Assembly (NCBI RefSeq): GCF_023208195.1
Contig: NZ_CP060034.1
Coordinates: forward strand, 1,488,001 to 1,552,000
DNA length: 64,000 nucleotides
Direction: 5' to 3'
Source of the DNA: Nocardioides sp. InS609-2
GTDB taxonomy: Bacteria; Actinomycetota; Actinomycetes; Propionibacteriales; Nocardioidaceae
The notes beneath the pieces were generated by a model. That model did not search any database and had not been told where the DNA came from. It saw only the letters and a program-made list of their open reading frames with translations. Position numbers and translations under genes: made by a program. Positions 50,499 through 62,917 of this stretch are shown here, piece by piece (position 1 is the stretch's first letter; every line of letters begins with the position of its first letter).

Positions 50499-53201
50499 TC
50501 ACCCGGCCAGGTCGTAGCTCCCCATTCCCTCACCGAGGAACCGGCGGCCGGTGACCCCGGTGTCGGTCGCATAGAGCACGTAGAGGTAGCCGGTGGCCAG
50601 CTCGCGCGCGAGCAGGTCGGCGTGGCCGTTGGCCTTGATGTCGCTGATGCCGATCACCCAGTCGTAGGGCGTGAAGTCGAACTTGAGCGCGGTCCGCGCA
50701 CTCACCGGTCCCCCCGTCTGGCCGCGCGCCAGCGCCCCCCCGGTGCCGGCCCAGAGGTTCGTGACACCGTTCACGACACCGGCGAGGTCGGGGAGCCCGT
50801 CACCCGTCACGTCACCGACGGCCATGAGCCCCGTGACCGGGCCGTAGCCGGTGCCGACCTGGGTCGGCGCAGCAAGGTGGCCCTGGCCGTCACCGCGCCG
50901 CAGCTGCATGGTGCCGTCGGTCTGGCGGGTGATCACGTCGCCGAAGCCGTCGCGGTCCCAGTCGCCGACGTTGAGAAGCACGTCGGAGGCCGAGAGGTCG
51001 GCGCCGGTGTCGATCGGGTTGCCGAGGTCGAAGGTGCCGGCGTTGGGCACTACGAGCAGCTGGTCGCCCTTGCGGCCGATCAGGTCGGGTGCCGGGTCGC
51101 CCGAGATCTGCCCCGCGCCGCCCAGGTCGCGCAGCCCGGAGAGGTTGCGTAGCGCCCCCACAGGCGCTGCGAACGTGCCGTCTCCACGACCTGCGAGCAG
51201 GTAGACCTTGCCGTTCTTCATCCGGCCGACCAGATCCGGACGACCGTCTGCGGTGTAGTCGCTGCCACCGATGACCTGGTTGTACGGCGCCCAGTTGCCG
51301 ACGACCTTGTGGGGCTTGTCGAACGTCGCCGCCCCGAGGCCGGCGCGCAGCCAGAGCTGACCCCCCTTGTCGCGTCCGAGCACGTCGGGCTTGCCGTCGC
51401 CCGTGACGTCGCCCGCTGAGGTGAGGTCGACGAATCGGCCCCACTTGCTGTCGGTCCTGGCGAGCTTGAGGCCGCCCTTGCGGGTGCCGAGGAACGCGTC
51501 GACACGGGCGCCGCCCTTGATCTTCGCGATCAGGTCGTTGCGGCCGTCACGGTTGATGTCGCCCACGGACGTGACCAGGTTGTGGCCCTTCATCGCCTTC
51601 ACGCTCCGGCTCACCGCGCCGAACTTGCCGGCCCCGTTGCCTGGCTTGATGTTGGCGACCCCCTTGCGTGAGGTCATCACCAGGTCGGCGTGGCCGTCAC
51701 CGGTGAGGTCGCCGGACACCAGCACCTGCTTCTTGGCCTTCCAGCCACGCGCGCCGATCGTGACCGGCTTGGCGAATGCCGACAACCCGCCCGTCGGGAT
51801 CACGAAGCCGCGCTTGTCGCTGGCCCGGCGCACGATCAGGTCCGGGTGCGGCGAGCCGGCGAGGTTCGACTGCAGGGACTTCGAGGCCCACCCCGACTGC
51901 GCGCTGGCGGCCAACTGACGGATCCGCGGGATCTGGGCATAGAGGTACTTGCCCGGGCAGGCGGTGCTGCCGGCGTCCCGATGGCCGTTGATGGCCTGGA
52001 AGACCTTGCTGCCGACCTGCTGCGAGGTCGAGGCCGGGTTGACGCCGGCCAGGCCGAGCTTCCACGCGAACAGCGCGCCGTACGCCTGGATCATCTCCTC
52101 GGGCGGCTGTACGGTCTCGAAGTTGCCGATGGCCGACATAGCGAACGAGTAGTCGTTGTAGCCCAGGGTGTGGGCGCCGACGACGGCCTTGTCGATGCCG
52201 CCGTACCGGCCCTCCCAGATCCGGCCGAAGCGGTCGACGAGGTAGTTGTAGCCGATGTCGCTCCAGCCACGGGACTGCACGTGGTAGGCGTAGATGCTGC
52301 GGATGAGCGCGGGCACCTGGTCGGCGGTGTAGTCGTTGGCGTTGACCGTGTGGTGCACGAAGCCGGCACTGATGGTGCCGTAGCGCAGCGACCCGGCGTC
52401 GCGCATCTTCTCGTCGGCGCCCCACTGGGCACGCGAGTAGATCGTCGGCATGACCGCGGTGGTCGCGGCGGCCTGAAGGGCGATGCCGTCCTGGCCGTCG
52501 GTCTCGGACCGCGCGGCGGTCTGGGCCTTCGCCGGCGCGGTCGAGAGCCCGGCGGGACCGGTCTCGAGCTCGGGCTCCTCCTCGGCGGTGGCGGTCTCCT
52601 TGCCGGGGTCGACGACCGAAAGCTGGAGGTCGTCCGGCAGCGGGCTCGCGTCGGCGTCGGTGACTGCCTTGACCTGCACCTGGTCGACGTCGCCGACCAG
52701 CACGGCGTCGGTGCCCGGGCGGTCGTTACGCGCCTCGGGGCTGGTCGGGTCGGGGTCGTGGTCGTCGTCGTACGGGACGGTCATCCAGTCGGACCAGTCG
52801 TCACCGGTGCGCGTGCGCACCGTCACCGCGATCTCGTCGGCACCGATCTTCTCGCTCGGGTCCCAGGTGACGCCGACGGCGCCGTAGCCGACCACCGGGG
52901 CCGGCTCGCTGACCACCTCGTGCACGGCCACCGCCTGCTTCCGGATGCCCGACGCGTCCTTGGCCGCGGCTGATGGCCCCAGCGCGTAGTCGGTGACCTC
53001 GGGCTCGACCGCCTTCGTCGGCACCTTCGCCCGAGCGGACGAGAGGTACGCCGTGGAGCCGGCCTGGCCGGCCTGGCTGGGGTGCTGACCCACCACGTCC
53101 AGCGACACGATGCTGGCGGCGGGGGTGAGCACGGCCAGCACCACGCCCAACGCCAGCAACTGCTGACACGCGGTGATGAAACGGACCTGAGACTGACGCA
53201 T
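50499..53201 (-). CDS. Secreted PGRP-type N-acetylmuramoyl-L-alanine amidase with FG-GAP/VCBS repeats
   Basis: 900 residues. A signal or anchor helix (about 8-30, FITACQQLLALGVVLAVLTP), a linker with a beta domain, a PGRP/amidase_2 domain (about 255-420) and then FG-GAP/VCBS-type repeats (about 450-890, e.g. VLVSGDLTGDGHADLVMTSR). Zinc ligands fit H283 (GFVHHTVNAN), H407 (INGHRDAG) and C415 (STACPGK). It should cut the peptide from muramic acid in peptidoglycan, with the repeats acting as a wall-binding propeller. Three GTCACA-like 9-mers lie upstream, so MtrA control is plausible. Confidence 0.93.
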   Translation of the reverse strand: MRQSQVRFITACQQLLALGVVLAVLTPAASIVSLDVVGQHPSQAGQAGSTAYLSSARAKVPTKAVEPEVTDYALGPSAAAKDASGIRKQAVAVHEVVSEPAPVVGYGAVGVTWDPSEKIGADEIAVTVRTRTGDDWSDWMTVPYDDDHDPDPTSPEARNDRPGTDAVLVGDVDQVQVKAVTDADASPLPDDLQLSVVDPGKETATAEEEPELETGPAGLSTAPAKAQTAARSETDGQDGIALQAAATTAVMPTIYSRAQWGADEKMRDAGSLRYGTISAGFVHHTVNANDYTADQVPALIRSIYAYHVQSRGWSDIGYNYLVDRFGRIWEGRYGGIDKAVVGAHTLGYNDYSFAMSAIGNFETVQPPEEMIQAYGALFAWKLGLAGVNPASTSQQVGSKVFQAINGHRDAGSTACPGKYLYAQIPRIRQLAASAQSGWASKSLQSNLAGSPHPDLIVRRASDKRGFVIPTGGLSAFAKPVTIGARGWKAKKQVLVSGDLTGDGHADLVMTSRKGVANIKPGNGAGKFGAVSRSVKAMKGHNLVTSVGDINRDGRNDLIAKIKGGARVDAFLGTRKGGLKLARTDSKWGRFVDLTSAGDVTGDGKPDVLGRDKGGQLWLRAGLGAATFDKPHKVVGNWAPYNQVIGGSDYTADGRPDLVGRMKNGKVYLLAGRGDGTFAAPVGALRNLSGLRDLGGAGQISGDPAPDLIGRKGDQLLVVPNAGTFDLGNPIDTGADLSASDVLLNVGDWDRDGFGDVITRQTDGTMQLRRGDGQGHLAAPTQVGTGYGPVTGLMAVGDVTGDGLPDLAGVVNGVTNLWAGTGGALARGQTGGPVSARTALKFDFTPYDWVIGISDIKANGHADLLARELATGYLYVLYATDTGVTGRRFLGEGMGSYDLAG

Positions 53202-53247
53202 AGGTGGCTACTCCAGTGAAGGGGAAGATTCACACGGGATAGCAAGT

Positions 53248-53274
53248 TTCACACCAGTCACATTGGTTACGCGA
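53248..53274 (-). promoter_or_regulatory. Possible MtrA-binding repeats upstream of the PGRP amidase
   Basis: Three consecutive 9-mers, TTCACACCA, GTCACATTG and GTTACGCGA, form a loose direct repeat of GTCACA type. Described mycobacterial MtrA sites are loose 9-bp direct repeats around GTCACA. The site is 47-73 bp upstream of the amidase ATG. A TTGACA-like element lies further upstream (53340-53335), without a clear -10 at the right distance. Confidence 0.5.
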
Positions 53275-53488
53275 TGGTTTCTGAGTAACTACAATGCTGT
53301 AATTTCCAGTCGACACGCCGGACGAGTCCGACTTTGTCAAGTCGTCGAGAGGCTCTTCGTCGGTCGAGGTCGACGTGCCGCGCGCTCAGTCTCGACGCGT
53401 CCATCGCAGCCTCGTACCTCGGCCGCGGGGCTTGCTCGACCTGCTCTCGCCCACGGAGCCTGCTCGTGCCTCGCAGACTCCTGCTCGG

Positions 53489-54271
53489 TCAGATGTCGGC
53501 GCCGAGCTCCTCGTCCTCGTTCTCGTCGTCGCCGTCGTACTCGAGGAAATCGATGCCCTCCTGGACGTCGCCGTCGAAGGCGAGCCGGCCCTTCTCGAGC
53601 ACCAGCACGCGGTCGCACACCTTCTTGACCGAGCCGGCGGCGTGGCTGACGTAGAAGAGGGTGACGCCGCTCTGGCGCACCTCCTCCATCTTCGCGATGC
53701 ACTTCTTCTTGAAGGGCTTGTCACCGACCGCCAGCACCTCGTCGGCGATGAACACGTCGCAGTCGACGTGCACGGCGACGGAGAAGCCGAGGCGGGAGTA
53801 CATGCCCGAGGAGTAGACGCCGACCGGGGTGTCGAGGAAGCGGCCGACGTCGGCGAACTCGACGATCTCGTCGAACTTCGCGCTGGTCTCCTTCTCCGTC
53901 ATGCCCAGGATCGCGGCATTGAGATAGATGTTCTCGCGGCCGGTGAGCTGGCTGTGGAATCCGGCGCCGGTGGCGATCAGGCCGGAGATGCGGCCGCGCG
54001 TGCGCACGGTGCCGCCGTCGGGGACCATGCTGCCGTTGACCATGCGCAGCAGCGTGGACTTGCCCGAGCCGTTGAGGCCCATCAGCCCGATGGACTCCCC
54101 CTGCGCGACGGTGAAGGACACGTCATCGACGGCGAGGAACGTGTCGCTGATCTTCTGGCCGCGGGTCTTGGCCACCGCCATCTGCTTGAGGGTGCGGTGG
54201 TACTGGAGGCGGAACTCCTTGGTCACGTGTTCGACCACGATGGACTGCGTGGCAGAGGTGGAGCCCATCAT
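53489..54271 (-). CDS. wzt: Galactan/polysaccharide export ABC transporter ATPase (Wzt/RfbE type)
   Basis: 260 residues; the ATP-binding subunit of a polysaccharide exporter. Walker A GLNGSGKST (65-73), signature VYSSGMYSRLGFSVAV, Walker B DVFIADEVLAVGD, and the H-loop LFYVSHAAGSV. There is no C-terminal carbohydrate-binding domain and the tail is very acidic. This is the short type known from M. tuberculosis Rv3781, which exports the galactan. Two ATGs (54271, 54268) follow immediately after the wzm stop, so both are co-translated. Confidence 0.93.
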   Translation of the reverse strand: MMGSTSATQSIVVEHVTKEFRLQYHRTLKQMAVAKTRGQKISDTFLAVDDVSFTVAQGESIGLMGLNGSGKSTLLRMVNGSMVPDGGTVRTRGRISGLIATGAGFHSQLTGRENIYLNAAILGMTEKETSAKFDEIVEFADVGRFLDTPVGVYSSGMYSRLGFSVAVHVDCDVFIADEVLAVGDKPFKKKCIAKMEEVRQSGVTLFYVSHAAGSVKKVCDRVLVLEKGRLAFDGDVQEGIDFLEYDGDDENEDEELGADI

Positions 54272-55196
54272 TCAGCCGATCATCTCGGGAAGCCGACGCT
54301 CGAGCTTGTTGAAGGTCCACTGGGCAAAGACCAGGAAGGCGAGACAGAAGCCGAGCACCACGAAGCCACGCGAGATGAGGTCGCTCGGAAAAGACCGCGA
54401 CAGAAGGTCCAGCTCAGGATCGGTGGTGGTGACCCAGAAGCCGCGCTGCATCAGGAGCACCGCCTCGACGGCGGGGTTGGCCATGTAGATCGAGTGGGCG
54501 AGCTCGTTGGGGAAGCGGTCGACGACCAGCTCGTAGGGGTACATCATCGGGACGCTGAACGGCACGACCTGGGTGATGTTCTGGACCAGGCGTCCGAAGT
54601 CGCGGAACATCACGTTGAGCGCGGAGAACAGCAGCGCCATGGCCGTGGCGAGGATCAGGATGATCAGGAATCCCATGACGGCCGCGGCGAAGCCGAGCAT
54701 GTCGGGGTGCCAACCGGCGATGAAGCAGGCGCCGACCAGGATCACCAGCTGCGGTCCCGTGTGGTAGAGCGAAACCAACATCGAGGCGACCGGGAAGAGC
54801 TCCTTGGGGATCGACATCTTCTGCACGAGGCTCTTGTTGGCGATGATCGAGCGCATGCCCGAGGAGTAGCTCTCGGTGAAGAAGTTGATGATCACCATCC
54901 CCGAGAAGAGATGGATGGCGAAGTTCTGCATGCCGGCACCGCGCCCGGCGATCATCCCGAACACGAAGAAGAACGTCAGGAACCGCACCAGCGGGTTGAT
55001 GTAGGACCACAACAGTCCGAACCGGGAGCCCAGGTAGCGCGCCTTGATCTCCCGCGACACGAGCAGGCGCAGCAGGTAGCGCCGCCGGAACACCTCCAGA
55101 AGGCCCGCCGACGCCGCCGGGTCGATCAGCGGCATGTGCTCGAGGTCGTGACGGACGCCGACGTTGTCGTAGTCGGGGCCCGGCCCCTTGACGGTG

Positions 55197-55204
<8 letters not shown>
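54272..55204 (-). CDS. wzm: Polysaccharide export ABC permease (Wzm/RfbD type)
   Basis: 310 residues. After a soluble head comes LLVSREIKARYLGSRFGLLW, the typical ABC-2 export-permease cytoplasmic motif, then about six helices (LVRFLTFFFVFGMIAG, FAIHLFSGMVIINFFTES, LVILVGACFIAG, FLIILILATAMALLFSALNV, GFVVLGFCLAFLVFAQW). It is the membrane half of Wzm-Wzt, which flips lipid-linked galactan to the outer face. The ATG at 55204 has GAGGAAC upstream and overlaps the glfT2 stop by eight bases. Confidence 0.93.
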
Positions 55205-58459
<3,255 letters not shown>

Positions 58460-58541
58460 TCAGTCTACGGGCGGCAGGGTGCTGGCTCCGAGTCGGCCGA
58501 GCCCTCGCGCGCGTCGTTCTCGTCACGTCGACCCCACCTGT

Positions 58542-59474
58542 TCACCCCGCGACGCGGAAGCCGACGTTGCTTGCCGCCGACTCCGGGGTGTTTGCCGAGC
58601 GCGCGGCCACGCGGTAGCGATGGCAGTAGGAGTCGTGACAGAGGTAGGAGCCGCCACGCATCACGCGGTGGGTGCCCTCCCCCGGCCCCGTAGGGGCGAG
58701 CACCGGCGACGCGGCGTACCAGTGCGGGTCGAACCAGTCGGCGCACCACTCCCAGACGTTGCCCGAGGTCTGCCAGAGGCCGAGGCCGTTGGGGGCATAG
58801 GTCTTGACCGGCGCGGTCGTGACGAAGCCGTCGTCGCCGGTGTTGGTGGTCGGGAAGGTGCCCTGCCAGATGTTGCAGCGGAAGCGGCCATCCGGCGTGA
58901 GCTCGTCACCCCACGGGAACCGCGCCCCCGCGAGGCCTCCGCGGGCGGCGCGCTCCCACTCGGCCTCGGTCGGCAGCCGACCGCCGACCCAGGCGGCGTA
59001 CGCCTCGGCATCGCGATGCGAGACGTGCACGACGGGGTGCTGGGGCCGCTTCGACACGTCGGAGCCGGGGCCCTCGGGGTGCCGCCAGTCGGCACCGCGG
59101 ACGGCCAGCCACCAGGGCGTGCCGGCAGCCGTTCCCACGACGTCGGCCGGGTCGCCCGCGAACGCGAGGTGGAAGACGGCCGAGACACCGAACTCCTCGG
59201 CGTCGGTGAGGTGGCCGGTGGCCTTGGCGAACGTGGCGAACTGGGCGTTGGTGACCGCCGTCTCGCCGATGCGGTACGCCGGCAGCTCGACGTCGTGGAC
59301 CGGCTGTTCGCCGTCGCCGGCGTAGCCCTCGTCGAACGCGTCGCCCATGGCGAACCGGCCGGCCGGGACGTCGAGGACACCGCGAAGAGTGCCGCCCCGA
59401 GAGGGCGTCGTCCGGGCAGGCGGCGGCGCCCCGTCACGGGCGGGCGCGCAGCACGCCGGCCGGTCGCCGGTCAT
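58542..59474 (-). CDS. Formylglycine-generating enzyme (SUMF1/FGE family)
   Basis: 310 residues. The C-terminal part has the FGE fold: FAMGDAFDEGYAGDGEQPVH, VTNAQFATFAKATGHLTDAE, GGRLPTEAEWERAARGG, NVWEWCADWFDP and MRGGSYLCHDSYCHRYRVAA, in which both active-site (copper-binding) cysteines are present. FGE oxidises a cysteine in the CxPxR motif of sulfatases to formylglycine. No sulfatase is encoded in the window, so the target is elsewhere. A DinB domain, which marks ergothioneine EgtB enzymes, is absent. It overlaps the upstream glycosyltransferase by four bases. Confidence 0.92.
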   Translation of the reverse strand: MTGDRPACCAPARDGAPPPARTTPSRGGTLRGVLDVPAGRFAMGDAFDEGYAGDGEQPVHDVELPAYRIGETAVTNAQFATFAKATGHLTDAEEFGVSAVFHLAFAGDPADVVGTAAGTPWWLAVRGADWRHPEGPGSDVSKRPQHPVVHVSHRDAEAYAAWVGGRLPTEAEWERAARGGLAGARFPWGDELTPDGRFRCNIWQGTFPTTNTGDDGFVTTAPVKTYAPNGLGLWQTSGNVWEWCADWFDPHWYAASPVLAPTGPGEGTHRVMRGGSYLCHDSYCHRYRVAARSANTPESAASNVGFRVAG

Positions 59475-60355
59475 CGCGGCACTGATCGCATCCCGCGTGC
59501 GGACCTCAGCGCCCGCAGGACGTTGGCGGCCTCGCCGCGTCCCCCACGCACCGGGCTGAGAGCCACCACACCGAGCGCGATGAGGTAGGGCTTGAGCCGG
59601 ACCAGCACATTCTCGCCGTGGCGGAAGTGGACGGCGAAGAGGTTGCGGTACATATAGAACCCCTTCCAGCCCGAGAGGTCGTGCTGCTGGTTGAAGTCGA
59701 GCTGGCGCACGAGTACGGCGTCGCGCACGGCCACGATCGGGAACCCCGCGCGGCGGGCCCGGATGGCGTAGTCGACGTCGTCGTAGAAGATGAAGAACGA
59801 CGAGTCGGGCAGCCCGATCGCGTCGACCACTTCGCGGGCGACCATGAACCCCTCGAAGGCGACGTTCTCGATGGGCACCTCTGCCGGCAGGTCGGCCCGG
59901 CTGGTCCAGGTCGAGTCCACACTGGCCGTCTTGGGGCGGATCGCGAGCGGGTTGCGCAGGTCGAAGCGGACCGCCGCCTTCTCGACCAGCGTGCCGGTCA
60001 GGTCCTCGCGCACCGCCATCAGGCACGGGCCGCCGTGCGCCAGCAGGACCGCCAGGCACTCGGGTGCGGGCACCACGTCGTCGTCCATCAGCCAGATGCG
60101 GTCGAAGCCCGCGTCGTAGGCCTGCTTCACACCGAGGTGGAATCCACCGGCCCCGCCGAGGTTGTCGGGTGAGTGGGTGAGGTGCAGCGGCAGGTCGGCG
60201 CGGGCCTCGAGCACCTCGCGGGTGTGGTCGGTGCTTGCGTTGTCGATCACGAAGACGCAATCGGGTACGTGCGTCTGCGCAGCCAGGCCGTCGAGCATCC
60301 CGGTGAGCAGGTCGGCACGGTTGAAGGTGACTATGACGACGGCGACCGCGCTCAT
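59471..60355 (-). CDS. Glycosyltransferase, family 2
   Basis: 294 residues with a single GT-A domain: VAVVIVTFNRADLLTGMLDG, VIDNASTDHT, NLGGAGGFHLGV, the metal motif WLMDDDVVPAPE and FFIFYDDVDYAIRARRAGFP. The C-terminal part is basic (ALRSARGMRSVPR). It resembles rhamnosyl- and galactofuranosyl-initiating enzymes of the mycobacterial arabinogalactan pathway, but acceptor and donor are unknown. It overlaps genes on both sides by four bases, so it is part of a three-gene unit with the next GT and FGE. Confidence 0.9.
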   Translation of the reverse strand: MSAVAVVIVTFNRADLLTGMLDGLAAQTHVPDCVFVIDNASTDHTREVLEARADLPLHLTHSPDNLGGAGGFHLGVKQAYDAGFDRIWLMDDDVVPAPECLAVLLAHGGPCLMAVREDLTGTLVEKAAVRFDLRNPLAIRPKTASVDSTWTSRADLPAEVPIENVAFEGFMVAREVVDAIGLPDSSFFIFYDDVDYAIRARRAGFPIVAVRDAVLVRQLDFNQQHDLSGWKGFYMYRNLFAVHFRHGENVLVRLKPYLIALGVVALSPVRGGRGEAANVLRALRSARGMRSVPR

Positions 60356-61305
60356 GCGAGGAACCTCTCGTGGCCGGTGAAGTCGCTGCGCAGGCCGGCG
60401 CGCATCGCACTCAGGCTGAGGCGGAGCCGGCCCAGGCTCGGTCGGCTGAACGTGTAGAACCAGAACGTCTTCACGACGAACGCCGTCGCGTGCAGGCCGC
60501 CGCGGTAGTCGCGCAGGTTGACCAGGTTGTTGCGCGCCATGCAGTAGTGCTTGAGGTCGCTTGGGCTGTGGTTGTACGTCGTCCGGCCGAACATCATCGG
60601 CGTGCCGAGGTCGTCGGTGGCCGGGTGCAGGAAGTGTGCGTCGACGACGGTGGCGCAGCGGGCGCCGGCCTCGCGGGCGCGCCACAGGTACTCCACGTCG
60701 TCACCCCAGATGAAGAACTCCTCGCGCGGCAGGCCGATGCGGTCGACGAGCTCGGTGGTGACGAGGACGCCGTTGAACGGGATGACGACGTCGCGGATCA
60801 GTCCGTCCTCGGCAGCCTTCTCGACGGCGCCCATGTCGTGCACCACCTTGCTGCCACCGGGCAGCCGGATCGGGAAGCACAGGCGCGCCGTGTCCTGCTC
60901 GGCCAGCACCGCCGGACCCCAGAAGTCGAGGCCGTCGGCGTGCTCCAGAAGCAGGGAGAGGCAGTCGGCGGCAGGCACGCCGTCGTCGTCCATCAGCCAG
61001 ATCAGCTCGGCGTCGAGGTCGATCGCCCACGCCAGGCCGTCGTGGAATCCGCCCGCGCCACCACGGTTGGTGGGCAACGACCGCGCCAGCAGCCCCGGTG
61101 TGGCGCCGGACATCATCTGCGTGGCCAGCCACTCCCCCGTGCCGTCGGTGGAGGCGTTGTCGAGCACCAGGATCTGGGCGAGTCCGTCGACCTCGCGCAG
61201 CCTGGCCAGCAGCCGTTGCACGAGCTCGAGCCGGTTGAACGTGACGACGACCGCGATGATGCGTCGATCACGCGCTTGCGTCGGTCCCTGCGTCACGTCG
61301 TACAC
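60352..61305 (-). CDS. GlfT1-like galactofuranosyltransferase (GT family 2)
   Basis: 317 residues. Beyond the general GT2 motifs (AVVVTFNRLELVQRLLAR, NRGGAGGFHDGL, WLMDDDGVPAADC) it shares features with mycobacterial GlfT1: ARLCFPIRLPGG, PFNGVLVTTELVDRIGLP, FFIWGDDVEYLWRAREAG and AHFLHPATDD followed by MMFGR. GlfT1 adds the first two galactofuranose units to the lipid linker before GlfT2 extends. The GTG start at 61305 is uncertain. It lies in the same block as glf and glfT2, which supports the assignment. Confidence 0.82.
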   Translation of the reverse strand: MYDVTQGPTQARDRRIIAVVVTFNRLELVQRLLARLREVDGLAQILVLDNASTDGTGEWLATQMMSGATPGLLARSLPTNRGGAGGFHDGLAWAIDLDAELIWLMDDDGVPAADCLSLLLEHADGLDFWGPAVLAEQDTARLCFPIRLPGGSKVVHDMGAVEKAAEDGLIRDVVIPFNGVLVTTELVDRIGLPREEFFIWGDDVEYLWRAREAGARCATVVDAHFLHPATDDLGTPMMFGRTTYNHSPSDLKHYCMARNNLVNLRDYRGGLHATAFVVKTFWFYTFSRPSLGRLRLSLSAMRAGLRSDFTGHERFLA

Positions 61306-61345
61306 CCTAGGTGCCGGGGCCTCTCGGGAACGTCAGGCGGGGTCG

Positions 61346-62821
61346 TCAGCAGGCGGAGCCAAGGTCCTCGGCGTCGTTGGCGGCGTACCCGTCCCGCAGG
61401 GAGCCGATCGAGCCACCGGTGAGCGACGGGGTCGTCGGCTTCGCCTTCTTCTTTCCGGAGGCAGCGCTCGGCGCGGGCTCGGCGGCAGCGAGAGCGACCT
61501 GCTTGCCCTCGGACTTGTCGATGGCCTCGGTGATCTTCTGCTGGACCAGCGCGATGTCGGGTTCGGCGGTGTTGATCATCGGCGGCACCAGCGAGAGCGT
61601 CGCGATCTTCTGCGACTTCGCGCGCAGCGCCAGGCCCATGAAGTTGTCGACCTCGCTCTGCGGCACGTTGGTCGAGATCATCTGGGTGCTGGCCTTGGCG
61701 ATCTTCTGGAAGTTGCGTACGGCGACCTCCGGGCTGATCTGCTCGAGCATCGCGCCCATCACGCACTTCTGCCGTGCCATCCGGGAGTAGTCGTCGGACC
61801 CTTCGCGGGACCGCGCGAACCACAGGGTGTCGTGGCCGTCAAGCGTGCGGGTGCCGGGTTCGATGTAGCCGGTCACGTCACTGCCGAGCCCGCCGACCGG
61901 GATCCGGTCGCGCACCGTCAGCTCGACGCCGCCGACGGCGTCGACGAGGTCCTTGAAGCCCTCGAGGTTCACCATCGCCCAGTAGTTGATCTTCAGGTCC
62001 GTGATGCCCTCGATGGCCATGATGGTGGCGTCGACGCCGGGCTGCTTGGAACCCTTGAACAGGTCGGTGTGGTCGCCGGCCCAGGTGCTCACGCCGTTGA
62101 GGTAGCAGCCGTCACAGTCGAACCCCTTGGGGAACTCCTTGGCCATCACCGAGCCCGGGCTGAACGGGAAGTTCTGCATGTTGCGCGGCAGGCTGATCAG
62201 GACCGACTTGCCGGTCTCGGCGTCGACGCTGGCGATCGTCATCGAGTCGGGGCGCAGGCCCCACCGGCCGGCTCCGGAGTCGCCGCCGAGGAGCAGCACG
62301 TTGAAGCGTCCGTCGTGGGCGCCGACCACCTCGCCGTCGCCGAACATCGTGATCATGAAGTCGCGTTGTACGCCGACCATGTGGGCGCCCATGAGCAGGG
62401 TGCCGGCGACGGAGAAGCAGAGCACGCCGTTGACGCCGACCACGGCGAGCCGGTGGTTCTGCCGCAGGCTCAGTGGCTGACCGATCCGCCAGGCGTCGAC
62501 GAAGAGGGCCGCCCAGCCGATGGCCAGCGCCATCAGGGCAAGGCGAAGCACCCCGAGCAACAAGGTGTTGGAGACCGCCCAGAAGGCGAAGTCCCTCGAC
62601 GTGATGCTCGTGACAAGCGCGACCAGACCGAGCAGCACGAGGGCGAACCAGATGCGCAGCGCGATGCGCCCCACCCGACGGTTGCCCGCCACCAGCTGGG
62701 CCGAACCCGGCAAGACGAGCGTCATCAGCATCAAAGACACGGCGCGCCGGAACCGCACGCGCGCAGCACGATCGACGACCCGGTTGTCGTCGCCGAGGGT
62801 CTGGGTTGATGCGGAAGGCAT
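61346..62821 (-). CDS. LytR-CpsA-Psr (LCP) family wall-polymer ligase
   Basis: 491 residues: a cytoplasmic head, several hydrophobic segments in the first 170 residues (AVSLMLMTLVLPGSAQLVAG, IALRIWFALVLLGLVALV, LALMALAIGWAALFV, LAVVGVNGVLCFSVAGTLLM), then the LCP domain with NVLLLGGDSGAGRWGLRPDS, the arginine motif SLPRNMQNFPF, YWAMVNLEGFKDLVDAVGGV, TLDGHDTLWFARSREGSDDY and RMARQKCVMGAML. LCP enzymes attach lipid-linked polymers to peptidoglycan. With the galactan locus downstream, it probably attaches the galactan. The start at 62821 has AGAGG upstream. A GTCACA direct repeat lies about 57 bp upstream. Confidence 0.93.
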   Translation of the reverse strand: MPSASTQTLGDDNRVVDRAARVRFRRAVSLMLMTLVLPGSAQLVAGNRRVGRIALRIWFALVLLGLVALVTSITSRDFAFWAVSNTLLLGVLRLALMALAIGWAALFVDAWRIGQPLSLRQNHRLAVVGVNGVLCFSVAGTLLMGAHMVGVQRDFMITMFGDGEVVGAHDGRFNVLLLGGDSGAGRWGLRPDSMTIASVDAETGKSVLISLPRNMQNFPFSPGSVMAKEFPKGFDCDGCYLNGVSTWAGDHTDLFKGSKQPGVDATIMAIEGITDLKINYWAMVNLEGFKDLVDAVGGVELTVRDRIPVGGLGSDVTGYIEPGTRTLDGHDTLWFARSREGSDDYSRMARQKCVMGAMLEQISPEVAVRNFQKIAKASTQMISTNVPQSEVDNFMGLALRAKSQKIATLSLVPPMINTAEPDIALVQQKITEAIDKSEGKQVALAAAEPAPSAASGKKKAKPTTPSLTGGSIGSLRDGYAANDAEDLGSAC

Positions 62822-62877
62822 CGAGGGCACCTCTGCTGGGGGGAAGGGGGCAGATGCGGTCCGGCCAAGTATCACCA

Positions 62878-62892
62878 GTCACACGGGTCACA
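62878..62892 (-). promoter_or_regulatory. Possible MtrA-binding direct repeat upstream of the LCP gene
   Basis: GTCACACGG at 62878 is followed directly by GTCACATCC at 62887: a perfect GTCACA repeat with a 9-bp period. This matches the loose 9-bp repeat described for mycobacterial MtrA sites. MtrA is encoded in the same window and a similar site precedes the PGRP amidase gene. Confidence 0.55.
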
Positions 62893-62917
62893 TCCGTGCA
62901 GGCACGCCGAGCAACGG

